A stretch of 47,805 nt of DNA from Actinomadura soli. Its GTDB lineage: Bacteria > Actinomycetota > Actinomycetes > Streptosporangiales > Streptosporangiaceae. Below are positions 18,073 to 25,403 of the stretch, one piece after another. Positions within the stretch are counted from its first letter, which is position 1. Each line of letters opens with the position of its first letter. The DNA is taken from contig NZ_VCKW01000032.1 of the NCBI RefSeq assembly GCF_005889715.1, forward strand, positions 1 to 47,805. The letters are read 5' to 3'. A program made the translations under genes and the position numbers. The notes below the pieces were generated by a model. That model had not been told where the DNA came from. It was given only the letters and a program-made list of their open reading frames with translations, and did no database searches.

Positions 18073-18265
18073 GTCACACCACCCCTCACCATCGGCGCGC
18101 GGGTGCACTTACCCGGCACCCCTTCCGCAAAACACACGGAACACCCGCGCGGACGCGCACCACGGCGGCAACGCCGATGACCACCCCGTGCGAACCAGAC
18201 GAGGTGGGCATGCGTACGAGCCAGTGGGGTGGTCCGGGCGGGACCCCAGAGACCCGGGACTGTGC

Positions 18266-18673
18266 ATGGACAGGGACCGCAGGGCGGATGACGCGGCCGA
18301 CCATTTGATACGGCTCCTTGAGACGCTCGAATGCGACTGCGACGGGTGCGGCGGAACGGGCAGGACGCTGAACGCGCAATGGCGGGAATGGCAGCAGCGC
18401 GGCACGGAACTGGTCGCCGTGGCCCATGCCGCGCGCCGCGCGCACGAACTCCGCCCCGCCCAGGTGACCGGCATCGTCCCGGACGGGATCGGCGGCGAGC
18501 CCGCCATCTTCGCCGTGGTGGAGCGTGCCATCGCCGACCACATGCGGGCCCGTCCCGCCGAACCCGAGGAGACCGCCTGCGAGGCGTGCGGGGGCACCGG
18601 CAGGCAGCTCACCCACGCCGGTCACCTCTTCACCGACCTCCTGGCCCGCCACGGTTTCGTCCGCAAGCGGTGA
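18266..18673 (+). CDS. small protein with two DnaJ-like CxxCGGTGR zinc modules
   Basis: The function of this 135-aa protein is unknown. Two nearly identical motifs are spaced about 80 residues apart: CDGCGGTGR (Cys25, Cys28, with Cys23 just before) and CEACGGTGR (Cys105, Cys108). Each is a CxxCxGxG half-site as in the DnaJ zinc finger. Two half-sites brought together would make one four-Cys zinc site. Between them lies a helical stretch (WREWQQRGTELVAVAHAARRAHEL). No J domain is present. The ATG at 18266 has no strong Shine-Dalgarno sequence, so the start is uncertain. It is divergent from fdhA, with 193 bp between starts. A role in assembling the dehydrogenase is possible but only inferred from position. 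Confidence 0.7.
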   Translation: MDRDRRADDAADHLIRLLETLECDCDGCGGTGRTLNAQWREWQQRGTELVAVAHAARRAHELRPAQVTGIVPDGIGGEPAIFAVVERAIADHMRARPAEPEETACEACGGTGRQLTHAGHLFTDLLARHGFVRKR

Positions 18674-18710
18674 GGGGAGCCGATGGCATCGATCCCGCCG
18701 AGGACCGTCC

Positions 18711-19463
18711 CTACTTCGTGTCGCCGGCCCGCAGCCAGTCGGCGAACCGGACGCCGCCGATGACCGCGCCATCGGCCGGAACCAGGCTCGCCTCCTGGAG
18801 CCTCGCGCCGAAGTACCGGGCCTCCGGGTCGGCGGTCACCGTGCGGCCGTCGTCGCGGGCCTGGAGGAACCGGCGGATCATCTCCTCGAAGGTGAAGCGG
18901 TCCGGGCCCGCCACCTCGGTGATGGCCCCGGTGGGCGGGTCGAGGGCCGCCCGCGTCACCGCGTCGGCGACGTCGTCGGCCGCGATCGGCTGGATCAGTG
19001 CGGCCGGCACGCGGACGGTGCCCCCGTCGGTGGCCGCGTCGGCGATGGCGCCGGCGAACTCGAAGAACTGGGTCGCGTGAACGATCGAGTAGGGAATCGC
19101 GGAACCGGCGATGAGGTCCTCCTGCGCCACCTTCGCCCGGAAATAGCCGCTGTCCGGCAGCCGGTCCGTCCCCACGACCGAGAGCGCGACATGGTGCCCC
19201 ACGCCCGCCCCGGCCTCCGCCGCCAGCACGTTGCGGCTGGACGTGGTGAAGAACTCCATCACGGCCGCGTCCTCGAACGACGGCGAGTTCGACACGTCGA
19301 CGACCACCGGCGCACCCTTGAGCGCGTCCGCGAGCCCCTCCCCGGTGATGGTGTTCACGCCGGTCTTGGGCGTGGCGACGACCGCCTCATGCCCCTGCTC
19401 GCCCAGCCTGGCGACGACCTTGCTGCCGATAAGCCCGCTGCCACCGATGACCACGATCTTCAT
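18711..19463 (-). CDS. NAD(P)-binding atypical SDR (NmrA-like)
   Basis: This 250-aa short-chain dehydrogenase-like protein starts MKIVVIGGSGLIGSKVVARL with the GxxGxxG dinucleotide-binding loop. Later motifs are VVVDVSNSPSFED, a HHVALSVVGTDRLPDSGYFRAKVAQEDL stretch and PIAADDVADAVTRAAL, typical of the NmrA/YtfG-like atypical SDRs that lack the usual catalytic Tyr-Lys pair. Members are redox sensors or quinone/NADPH reductases. The ATG at 19463 is preceded by GGAGGT, confirming the start; upstream in-frame codons are not protein-like. It is monocistronic and convergent with the Cys-motif protein, 37 bp apart. Confidence 0.88.
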   Translation of the reverse strand: MKIVVIGGSGLIGSKVVARLGEQGHEAVVATPKTGVNTITGEGLADALKGAPVVVDVSNSPSFEDAAVMEFFTTSSRNVLAAEAGAGVGHHVALSVVGTDRLPDSGYFRAKVAQEDLIAGSAIPYSIVHATQFFEFAGAIADAATDGGTVRVPAALIQPIAADDVADAVTRAALDPPTGAITEVAGPDRFTFEEMIRRFLQARDDGRTVTADPEARYFGARLQEASLVPADGAVIGGVRFADWLRAGDTK

Positions 19464-20192
19464 TGCCGCACCTCCACGATGCTCCCGGCTGGTCCCGCCG
19501 TGAGAAGCCGCGCGTCCAGACCCCCCGGCAAGACGGCCCCCGAATCTATGCCAACTGATTTGCCCAAGGAAGCCGCTCCGAACCTGTAACAGCACGAAGA
19601 GCCACCCGCCGTATCTGACGACCGGCCGATGACGACGAGGGGGGCGCCGTCATGGCGCCGCGCGCATACTCGGGGGCCGTGGATTTCCGGTGAAAACCTT
19701 CGTGGCCGAGGCCAGGAGTCGCTTCGAGGAAGCCTTGGACGGGTTGAATTTCGACGGTCCCGAGGTCGTTGACGAGAAGCGCACGCCGCCGTTGGTGATG
19801 ACCGATGGCGACTTGAGCAGCCAAGACAAGGTGGGCATAAACACAGCTCATACCGGCCATCAGATGCGACGCGCCCTCGGCCGGCACGCCCAGGCCGCGT
19901 CCGAGGAACTCCACCGGTATCGCCGAACGCGGCAGGCGCGAGGACATACGCAAGGCGAGTAGACGGGCGGCCCGGCGGGGTCCGGGGCGCGACCGCGAGG
20001 GGCGCGACGACCGTTTCCGGCCATTCCCGGCTGCACGTAACGCCTGCTCACCGCCCTGCACAATGCGCCGAACGGTCGTTGGAACGGTTTTTGTCAACGA
20101 GCCGCTATTGACGATCGATGATCGATGATCAAGGTAGCCGAAGGGCCTTCCGCCTAGAAATGTAAGTTGATCGAAAAGTTGAAAATCATTGA
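19464..20192. other. gene-poor intergenic stretch
   Basis: Apart from the doubtful frame at 19690-19962 I see no gene. Around 20110-20135 there are short repeats of GATCGAT. From about 20095 onward the DNA is markedly more AT-rich than the surroundings, leading into the promoter at 20193. A small hairpin (GGCGCC-GTCAT-GGCGCC) lies near 19645. Confidence 0.5.
19690..19962 (+). CDS. hypothetical 90-aa frame, doubtful
   Basis: A GTG-initiated frame whose first half has coding-like codon endings (MKTFVAEARSRFEEALDGL, VVDEKRTPPLVMTDGD). It has no recognisable domain and no clear Shine-Dalgarno sequence. The second half looks less protein-like. It lies in an otherwise geneless 874-bp stretch and may be a gene remnant. 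Confidence 0.25.
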   Translation: MKTFVAEARSRFEEALDGLNFDGPEVVDEKRTPPLVMTDGDLSSQDKVGINTAHTGHQMRRALGRHAQAASEELHRYRRTRQARGHTQGE

Positions 20193-20222
20193 TTGACACT
20201 ACTTAACGATAGAGGTTAGCCT
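20193..20222 (+). promoter_or_regulatory. promoter of the secreted DUF4360-like gene
   Basis: TTGACA (20193-20198), 18-nt spacer, TAGCCT (20217-20222). The -35 is perfect and the -10 keeps the conserved TAxxxT. The 5' leader would be about 108 nt. The -10 lies inside an iron-box-like sequence. Confidence 0.65.
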
Positions 20223-20229
20223 TCCCTTA
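20211..20229. promoter_or_regulatory. DtxR/IdeR-type iron box
   Basis: AGAGGTTAGCCTTCCCTTA agrees with the 19-bp consensus TWAGGTWAGSCTWACCTWA at 16 positions. The mismatches are the first two bases and one in the right arm. It covers the -10 element, so an iron-loaded DtxR/IdeR protein would block transcription. Confidence 0.6.
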
Positions 20230-20277
20230 GATTCCGGGTCTATTGCCATTGATGGCGTCCGTTCAATCCAGACATCA

Positions 20278-20315
20278 GGTGCCGCCCCTTCGACCGCCGA
20301 AGGAGTTGCGGCGCC
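20278..20315 (+). promoter_or_regulatory. two-tier hairpin in the 5' leader of the DUF4360-like gene
   Basis: The outer stem GGTGCCGC (20278-20285) with GCGGCGCC (20308-20315) includes one G-U pair. The inner stem CCTTCG (20287-20292) pairs with CGAAGG (20298-20303). It ends about 10 nt before the AGAGG ribosome site. It may stabilise the mRNA or modulate translation. Confidence 0.4.
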
Positions 20316-20337
20316 TACTTCCGAGCAGAGGTATCGC

Positions 20338-20982
20338 ATGCGTAAAGGGATCGCCATTTCTGCCGCCGCCGCCGCGCTCGCCATGACCGCGGCGTCCGTC
20401 AGCCCCGCCGCCGCGGACGAGGAGTTTCTCGGACGCGGCCCCGACGGTGTCACCATCGAGGTCGCGACAATCAACGGCTCCGGGTGTCCGATCGGCACCG
20501 CCGCGATCGCCCTGAATGAGACCAACGACGCGTTCACGGTCACTTACAGCGAGTACATCGCCCAGGTGGGTGGCAATTCCAAGCCCACCGACTCCCGTAA
20601 GAACTGCCAGATCAACATGAGGGTGCACGTCCCACAGGGCTTCACCTACGCCGTCGCGGCGACGGACTACCGCGGCTACGCCAACTTGAAGACCGGCGCG
20701 AACGCCGCCCAGACCGCCAGTTACTACTTCCAAGGCGATCCCCGCACCCGGCGGTACACCTATCCCGTAAAGGGCCCGTTCAGCAACAGCTGGCAGAACA
20801 CCGACGTCGTGGACGTGTCCCAGCTCGTATGGTCACCGTGCGGCGAGCAGCGGAACTTCAACATCAACACCGACCTGCGAATTGAGACGACGGACGAGTC
20901 CAAGGTCAGCTTCATCGGCATGGACTCCACCGACGGCAGCATCAAGACGACCTACCACTACTCCTGGAAGCGCTGCCAGTAA
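20338..20982 (+). CDS. secreted DUF4360-like protein
   Basis: A 214-aa exported protein. Residues 1-26 are a Sec signal peptide ending SPAAADEE. The mature part begins with VTIEVATINGSGCPIGTAAIALNETNDAFTVTYSEYIAQVGG and then ends with YHYSWKRCQ. That opening (GSGCP ... AxxLNxxNDAFTVTYSxY), the RKNCQINMRVHVPQGFTYAVA core and Cys pairs match the DUF4360 family of small secreted beta-rich proteins of actinobacteria and fungi. The function is unknown. The ATG has AGAGG 8 nt upstream. Monocistronic, with its own promoter and iron box, so it is probably made under iron limitation. Confidence 0.85.
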   Translation: MRKGIAISAAAAALAMTAASVSPAAADEEFLGRGPDGVTIEVATINGSGCPIGTAAIALNETNDAFTVTYSEYIAQVGGNSKPTDSRKNCQINMRVHVPQGFTYAVAATDYRGYANLKTGANAAQTASYYFQGDPRTRRYTYPVKGPFSNSWQNTDVVDVSQLVWSPCGEQRNFNINTDLRIETTDESKVSFIGMDSTDGSIKTTYHYSWKRCQ

Positions 20983-21089
20983 GCACCTCTCCACCCTTGC
21001 CCTGACCACCCGACACGGCTGACTTCTGCAAGGGCGGACGACCGTCCACCACCTCGCATGAAAGAAGCGCCCGGACGCTGATCCGCTCC

Positions 21090-21180
21090 GACCGGGCCAT
21101 GCCCCCTACGGGAAGGGCACGGCCCGGTCCCGCTCTGCGGATCCGGTGCAGAGATGCACCCATGCGACCGGGGCCGTGAC
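21090..21180. other. three mutually complementary arms: alternative hairpins
   Basis: Arm A GACCGGGCCATGCCC (21090-21104) pairs with arm B GGGCACGGCCCGGTC (21115-21129) at 14 of 15 positions. Arm B can instead pair with arm C GACCGGGGCCGTG (21166-21178), enclosing a third small stem CTCTGC/GCAGAG (21133-21138 with 21148-21153). The structures are mutually exclusive. This could be a structured 3' UTR, a small RNA or a processing signal. Confidence 0.5.
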
Positions 21181-21196
21181 AGATTCCGCACTTCTC

Positions 21197-21219
21197 CCAA
21201 GCCAATGGCTGGCGTTTTT
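21197..21219 (+). terminator. intrinsic terminator-like hairpin with T tract
   Basis: CCAAGCC-AAT-GGCTGG followed by CGTTTTT: a short stem with one bulged A and five T residues, rare in this GC-rich DNA. It lies 215 bp after the DUF4360-like stop, just after the alternative hairpins. Confidence 0.5.
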
Positions 21220-21339
21220 CCGCCGCGATGACGATCACCTTCGCACCCTGCCGTGCACTGCAGCGCCGCGGAACCCTCCTGGTGGCCGGTCGGGGTAGGA
21301 CCAGTTGCCCCGACGCGCGGCCCGGCCCTCGGTGAGGCG

Positions 21340-21391
21340 TCTTGAGATACAGCAAGGCCCAGGACGAGGAACCTGGTTCCTGCCCGGGCCT
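21340..21391. repeat. 52-bp imperfect direct repeat, left copy
   Basis: Begins TCTTGAGATACAG and continues into a hairpin GGCCCAGG...CCGGGCC. It matches 22205-22256 at 47 of 52 positions. The right copy is the tRNA-Gly terminator, but no tRNA stands next to this left copy. The two copies bracket the RibD/DHFR-like gene. Confidence 0.75.
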
Positions 21392-21515
21392 ATCCCGTGG
21401 GCCGACTTGAGCGCGGGTCAGGGGCCGGTCCGTATGAACGGACTGCGCACCGATCAGTTTCCTCCGCTCGACTGGTCTAGTCTTCCGAGACCGACTGACC
21501 GGAAGGCATGGCGCT

Positions 21516-22076
21516 ATGCGCAAACTGATCTACGGCATGAACCTGTCCCTGGACGGCTACGTTTCCGGGCCCGGTGACGACCTCGGCTGGAGCGCGCCGA
21601 GCGATGAGCTGTTCCAGTTTTGGCTCGATCAGGAGCGGATGATCAGCCTGTTTCTGTACGGGCGCCGACTGTGGGAGACCATGAGCGCCCACTGGCCGAC
21701 CGGCGACCAGCAGCCGGACGCCACCCCGGCGCAGATCGAGTTCGCGCGGAACTGGCGGGACACGCCGAAGGTGGTGTTCTCCTCAACGATCGACAAGGTC
21801 GACTGGAACGCTCGCCTGGTCGCCGGCGACGCGGTCGCCGAGATCACCCGGCTCAAGGCCGGGGACGGCGGGCCGATGAGGGTCGGTGGCGCGACGCTCG
21901 CCGGGGCGGTCATGCGTGCCGGGCTGATCGACGAGTACGAGATCGTCACCCATCCGGTCCTCGTGGGCAGCGGCAGACCGTTCTTCACCGCGCTGGAAAG
22001 CTGGGTGAACCTGAACCTGGTGGAGACGCGGACGTTCCCCGGCGGCGTGGTCTTGACCAGGTACGAGACGAGCTGA
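21516..22076 (+). CDS. dihydrofolate reductase/RibD C-terminal family protein
   Basis: The 186-aa protein has a DHFR-like fold. The N-terminus MRKLIYGMNLSLDGYVSGPGDDLGW is typical of the RibD C-terminal family (strand, then SLDG). Then LYGRRLWETM, VVFSSTIDKVDW, GGPMRVGGATLAGAVMRAGLIDEYEIVTHPVLVGSGRPFF and a final strand VLTRYETS. The members reduce pteridine- or riboflavin-like compounds with NADPH, but most small stand-alone copies are uncharacterised. The ATG at 21516 has a GGAAGG about 8 nt upstream. It lies between two 52-bp direct repeats next to tRNA-Gly, which suggests it arrived by insertion. Confidence 0.87.
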   Translation: MRKLIYGMNLSLDGYVSGPGDDLGWSAPSDELFQFWLDQERMISLFLYGRRLWETMSAHWPTGDQQPDATPAQIEFARNWRDTPKVVFSSTIDKVDWNARLVAGDAVAEITRLKAGDGGPMRVGGATLAGAVMRAGLIDEYEIVTHPVLVGSGRPFFTALESWVNLNLVETRTFPGGVVLTRYETS

Positions 22077-22204
22077 CGTGCGCCAGAGCACCGAAGCTCC
22101 CACCTCAGACCTCTCCGGCTTCCGGCGCACCTGGAACAAGGTTCGCGCGGGACAAGGGCACGCCGAAACCATCGGGCGTGCGACGGGCACGGAAGCGGAA
22201 ACGA

Positions 22205-22256
22205 TCTTGAGAAACAGGAAGGCCCAGGACGGGGAACATGGTTCCTGCCTGGGCCT
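22205..22256. repeat. 52-bp imperfect direct repeat, right copy; terminator of tRNA-Gly
   Basis: Starts TCTTGAGAAACAG and holds a strong hairpin AGGCCCAGG ... CCTGGGCCT around GGGGAAC-ATG-GTTCC. Read on the minus strand it follows tRNA-Gly by 11 nt and ends in CTTCCTGTTTCTC, so it is the tRNA terminator. It matches the left copy at 21340-21391 at 47 of 52 positions. Confidence 0.75.
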
Positions 22257-22266
22257 TTGGGGTGGG

Positions 22267-22337
22267 AGCGGGCGACGGGAATCGAACCCGCGTAGCCAGT
22301 TTGGAAGACTGGGGCTCTACCATTGAGCTACGCCCGC
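22267..22337 (-). tRNA. tRNA-Gly (anticodon TCC)
   Basis: A 71-nt cloverleaf with acceptor stem GCGGGCG/CGCCCGC, D arm GCTCAATGGTAGAGC, anticodon loop CTTCCAA with TCC at 22305-22303 and T arm GCGGGTTCGATTCCCGT. The discriminator is U, as expected for bacterial tRNA-Gly. CCA is not encoded. Confidence 0.97.
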
Positions 22338-22440
22338 GAGCGGATGAGGGCGTCAGGCCCTCGATCGCCATCCCGTAGCGTACAGGGTCCCGGGGGCGGA
22401 CGTGTCAGGCCGGGTTGCGCGGAGCGGGGCTGATCGGGAC

Positions 22441-22446
22441 TAGACT
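22441..22446 (+). promoter_or_regulatory. -10 element of the tRNA-Pro promoter
   Basis: TAGACT lies 30 bp before the tRNA-Pro gene, at the right distance for a tRNA promoter with a short leader. No convincing -35 at standard spacing; TTGCGC at 22415 is 20 bp away. Confidence 0.4.
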
Positions 22447-22476
22447 TCTCGCGTCATCGTGTACGGCGGTGGCGTG

Positions 22477-22550
22477 CGGGCTGTAGCGCAGTTTGGTAGC
22501 GCACCGGCTTTGGGTGCCGGGGGTCGTGGGTTCAAATCCCGCCAGCCCGA
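22477..22550 (+). tRNA. tRNA-Pro (anticodon TGG)
   Basis: A 74-nt cloverleaf with acceptor stem CGGGCTG/CAGCCCG, D arm AGCGCAGTTTGGTAGCGC, anticodon stem CCGGC/GCCGG with TGG at 22511-22513 and T arm GTGGGTTCAAATCCCGC, with A as discriminator. CCA is not encoded. It converges with the alanyl-tRNA synthetase gene, 33 bp apart. Confidence 0.97.
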
Positions 22551-22583
22551 CCGGATCGTCAAGGCCGGGCCGGCGGGAGATCG

Positions 22584-25214
22584 TCAGCCGAGGACGCCGG
22601 TGGCCAGGAGCGCCCGGGCGTCGGTGGCCGCCGTGCGGATCGCCTTCGGCAGGTTCTCGGGGTTGCGGCCGCCCGCGTTCGCGATGGTGCCCCTGCCGCC
22701 CGCGCCGCCGCCGACCTCGCGCGCCGCGGAGGTCAGGAGGTCGCGGGCCTGGACGCCCGGGCCCGCCGCCGCCACCAGCGCGGCCTTGCCCGCGGACTCC
22801 GTGCCGAGGACGACGATGCCCCGGGGCCCGCGGCGGGTGACGATCGTCGTGGCGACGGTGCGGAGGTCCGCGCTGGTCAGGTCGGGGACGATCTGCGCCA
22901 CCAGCCAGCCGCCGGGCAGCGGTTCGGCCTGGGATGCCAGGCGTTCCGCGTGCGCGTCCAGCTCGGCCCGGTGCATGGTTTCCAGGGCGCGCTGGGTCTC
23001 GGCGAGTGTTTCCAGGCGTTGCCGGAGGCGGTCGGGAGCCTGATCGGGACGGGTGTGCAGGAGATCCGCGAGCTCGTGCAGGATGTCGCGCTGGTGGTCG
23101 TAGTGGCGCAGGGCGTCCGCGCCGGTGAGCGCCTCGATGCGGCGCAGGCCGGTGCCGATGGACGACTCGCCGACGATGTGGACGGGCCCCGCCTGGGAGC
23201 CGTGGCCGACGTGGGTGCCGCCGCACAGTTCGCGGGACGCGTCGCCGATGTCCACGATGCGGACGTCGTCGCCGTACTTCTCGCCGAACAGCGCGAACGC
23301 CCCCGCCGCCTCCGCATCGGCGCGGGACGCCTCCCAGACCCGGACGCCGGGATCGTCGAGCAGGTAGTCGTTGACCAGGCTTTGGACGGGTGCGGTGTCG
23401 ACGGGGGAGAAGTGTGCGAAGTCGAAGCGCAGGCGTCCCGGCTCGACGCGTGAGCCGCGCTGGGCCGCGTGATCGCCGAGGAGGCGGCGCAGCATCGCGT
23501 GGAGGACGTGGGTCGCGCTGTGCGATCGTGCGGTGGCCGCCCGGCGGTCCGCGTCGACGGTCGCCTCGGCCTCGTCGCCCGGACGCACCTCGCCGTCCAG
23601 GACGCGGACGGCGTGGACGTGCAATCCGTCCAGACCCAGCCGGGTATCGAGGACCTGCAGCGTCGCGCCGGAAGTGCGCACGGTGCCCGTGTCGCCGACC
23701 TGGCCGCCCGACTCCGCGTAGAACGGAGTGCGCGCCAGGATCAGCTCGATCTCCTCGCCCTGACCCGCGGAGCGCATACGACCGGCGGCGCCGATGAGGG
23801 AAAGGATGGTTGTTTCCGCTCTTGTCGCGGAGTAGCCGACGAACGTGCTGGGGCCGTGTTCCGCGATGATGCGCCGGTAGGTGTCCTGGCGGGCGACCGC
23901 GTCGCCCTTGCGGCCCTGGCCCGCCCTTTTCGCCTGGCGGCGCTGGGCTTCGAGGAGTTCCGCGAATTCGTTCTCGTCGACCGTGAGGCCCGCCGAGCGC
24001 GCGGCGTCGATGGTCAGGTCGATCGGGAAGCCATAGGTGTCGTGCAGCTCGAATGCGGTGCGTCCGGGAATGGTGGTCGCCGCGCGGCGGATCGCCGATT
24101 CGAGGATCTGGGAGCCCTGGCGCAGGGTGCGTTCAAAGCCCTCTTCCTCGGCGGTGACGACCTCCCGGATCAGGTCGGACTGCCGCGTCAGTTCCGGCCA
24201 TGTTCCGCCGAGGTTCCCGATGACGCTGGACGTCAGCGCCGGCAGGCTCAGATCGTCGATGCCGAGTTTGCGCGCGTGGCGGATGGCGCGGCGCATCAGG
24301 CGGCGCAGCACGTAGCCCCTGCCGTCGCGCGCCGGCATGACGCCGTCGGCGATGAGGAACGCGATCGACCGCGAGTGCTCCGCGACGATGCGGATGGACG
24401 TGGAATCGTCGCTTCCGTCGCGTCCCGGGTACCGGCGGCCCGCCATTTCCTGGACGAGCCGGAACGTCGGCGCGAGCAGATCCGTCTCGCAGACCGTGTC
24501 GACGTCCTGCAGAATCGCCGCGAGACGGTCGAGGCCGAGACCGGTGTCGATGTTCCTCGCGGGCAGCTCGCCGATAATGGGATACCCGCCCTTACCAGAT
24601 CCTTCGCCGCGGATGTTCTGCATGAAGACGAGATTCCACAGTTCCTGGTAGCGCTCGCCGTCCACGGCCGGTCCGCCTTCACGTCCGAAGGACGGGCCCC
24701 GGTCGTAGTGGAGTTCGGAGGACGGTCCGCATGGGCCGGGCACGCCCATCGACCAGTAGTTGTCCTCCATGCCGAGGCGCTGGATCCGTTCCGAGGGAAC
24801 GCCGACCCGGCGCCAGAGCCGTTCGGCTTCGTCGTCGTCCAGGTACACGGTGACCCAGATGCGTTCCGGGTCGAGGTTGTAGTGGCGGGTGAAAAGCTCC
24901 CACGCCCAGGAGATCGCCTCCGCCTTGAAGTAGTCACCGAAGGAGAAGTTGCCGAGCATTTCGAAGAACGTCGAGTGCCGCGTGGTGCGGCCCACGTTCT
25001 CGATGTCGGACGTCCGCGCGCATTTCTGCACGGACATCAGCCGGGAGTGTCCCGGTGCCGTCTCGCCGAGGAAGTACGGCTTGAACTGGTTCATGCCCGC
25101 GTTCGTCAGCAGAAGCGTGGGATCTGCTGGTATGAGCGGGCTGGACGGCACGACGCTATGGTCGCGCTTCTGGAAGAAGTCCAGGAAAGTCGAACGAATG
25201 TCAGTCGAGCGCAT
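22584..25214 (-). CDS. alaS: alanyl-tRNA synthetase, probably a second copy
   Basis: AlaRS charges tRNA-Ala. The 876-aa protein is full length. It has a class II catalytic core at 1-240 (LLTNAGMNQFKPYFLGE, SVQKCARTSDIENVGRTTRHSTFFEMLGNFSFGDYF, PARNIDTGLGLDRLAAIL), a tRNA-recognition domain, an editing domain with HSATHVLH and CGGTH zinc/editing residues, and a DHHA1-type C-terminus (GGGAGGRGTIANAGG). Housekeeping actinobacterial alaS normally sits near ruvX, mltG and aro genes. Here it is beside tRNAs and an HxlR gene, so it is likely a duplicate or transferred copy; the rest of the genome is needed to prove this. The ATG has GAGG 7 nt upstream. A foldable leader precedes it. Confidence 0.9.
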   Translation of the reverse strand: MRSTDIRSTFLDFFQKRDHSVVPSSPLIPADPTLLLTNAGMNQFKPYFLGETAPGHSRLMSVQKCARTSDIENVGRTTRHSTFFEMLGNFSFGDYFKAEAISWAWELFTRHYNLDPERIWVTVYLDDDEAERLWRRVGVPSERIQRLGMEDNYWSMGVPGPCGPSSELHYDRGPSFGREGGPAVDGERYQELWNLVFMQNIRGEGSGKGGYPIIGELPARNIDTGLGLDRLAAILQDVDTVCETDLLAPTFRLVQEMAGRRYPGRDGSDDSTSIRIVAEHSRSIAFLIADGVMPARDGRGYVLRRLMRRAIRHARKLGIDDLSLPALTSSVIGNLGGTWPELTRQSDLIREVVTAEEEGFERTLRQGSQILESAIRRAATTIPGRTAFELHDTYGFPIDLTIDAARSAGLTVDENEFAELLEAQRRQAKRAGQGRKGDAVARQDTYRRIIAEHGPSTFVGYSATRAETTILSLIGAAGRMRSAGQGEEIELILARTPFYAESGGQVGDTGTVRTSGATLQVLDTRLGLDGLHVHAVRVLDGEVRPGDEAEATVDADRRAATARSHSATHVLHAMLRRLLGDHAAQRGSRVEPGRLRFDFAHFSPVDTAPVQSLVNDYLLDDPGVRVWEASRADAEAAGAFALFGEKYGDDVRIVDIGDASRELCGGTHVGHGSQAGPVHIVGESSIGTGLRRIEALTGADALRHYDHQRDILHELADLLHTRPDQAPDRLRQRLETLAETQRALETMHRAELDAHAERLASQAEPLPGGWLVAQIVPDLTSADLRTVATTIVTRRGPRGIVVLGTESAGKAALVAAAGPGVQARDLLTSAAREVGGGAGGRGTIANAGGRNPENLPKAIRTAATDARALLATGVLG

Positions 25215-25323
25215 GGGACGGCCTCACGAGGTAGATGGGATGACGGCGCACACCGCCGAGCCGGGCCGGGCACGACTGCTCGTTCCCCAGCTCGGCGCGG
25301 CTAGCTCGCCGTCCCACCTCGTG
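25214..25323 (-). promoter_or_regulatory. structured 5' leader of alaS with alternative pairings
   Basis: In the message, CACGAGGTGGGACGGCG (25323-25307) can fold back on the segment 25248-25225 (CGCCG, TCCC and ACCTCGTG blocks, 17 paired bases with two bulges), enclosing a GCCGAGC/GCTCGGC stem (25296-25290, 25261-25255). The same first arm can instead pair perfectly over 9 bp with GCCGTCCCA (25222-25214). That segment lies between the GAGG ribosome site and the start codon, including its A. The two folds exclude each other, so the leader could switch translation on and off. Confidence 0.5.
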
Positions 25324-25403
25324 AAGGTCCATCAGCACCAAGCTACCTCGCCGCGACAAGCGGGGGCACACGGATTTCCCGCCGCGCCAGGCCGCGAACG
25401 GAC

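Noticed and set aside
21340..21391. A second tRNA next to the left repeat
   Set aside because: No cloverleaf can be drawn around this copy; only the terminator-like part is duplicated.
22078..22326. Plus-strand frame running through the tRNA-Gly gene
   Set aside because: It translates the antisense of the tRNA and its terminator and has no coding character or known domain.
25214..25345. T-box riboswitch for alaS
   Set aside because: There is a GGTGGGAC segment but no AGGGTGGNACCGCG match, and UGGG would not pair with the A discriminator end of tRNA-Ala.
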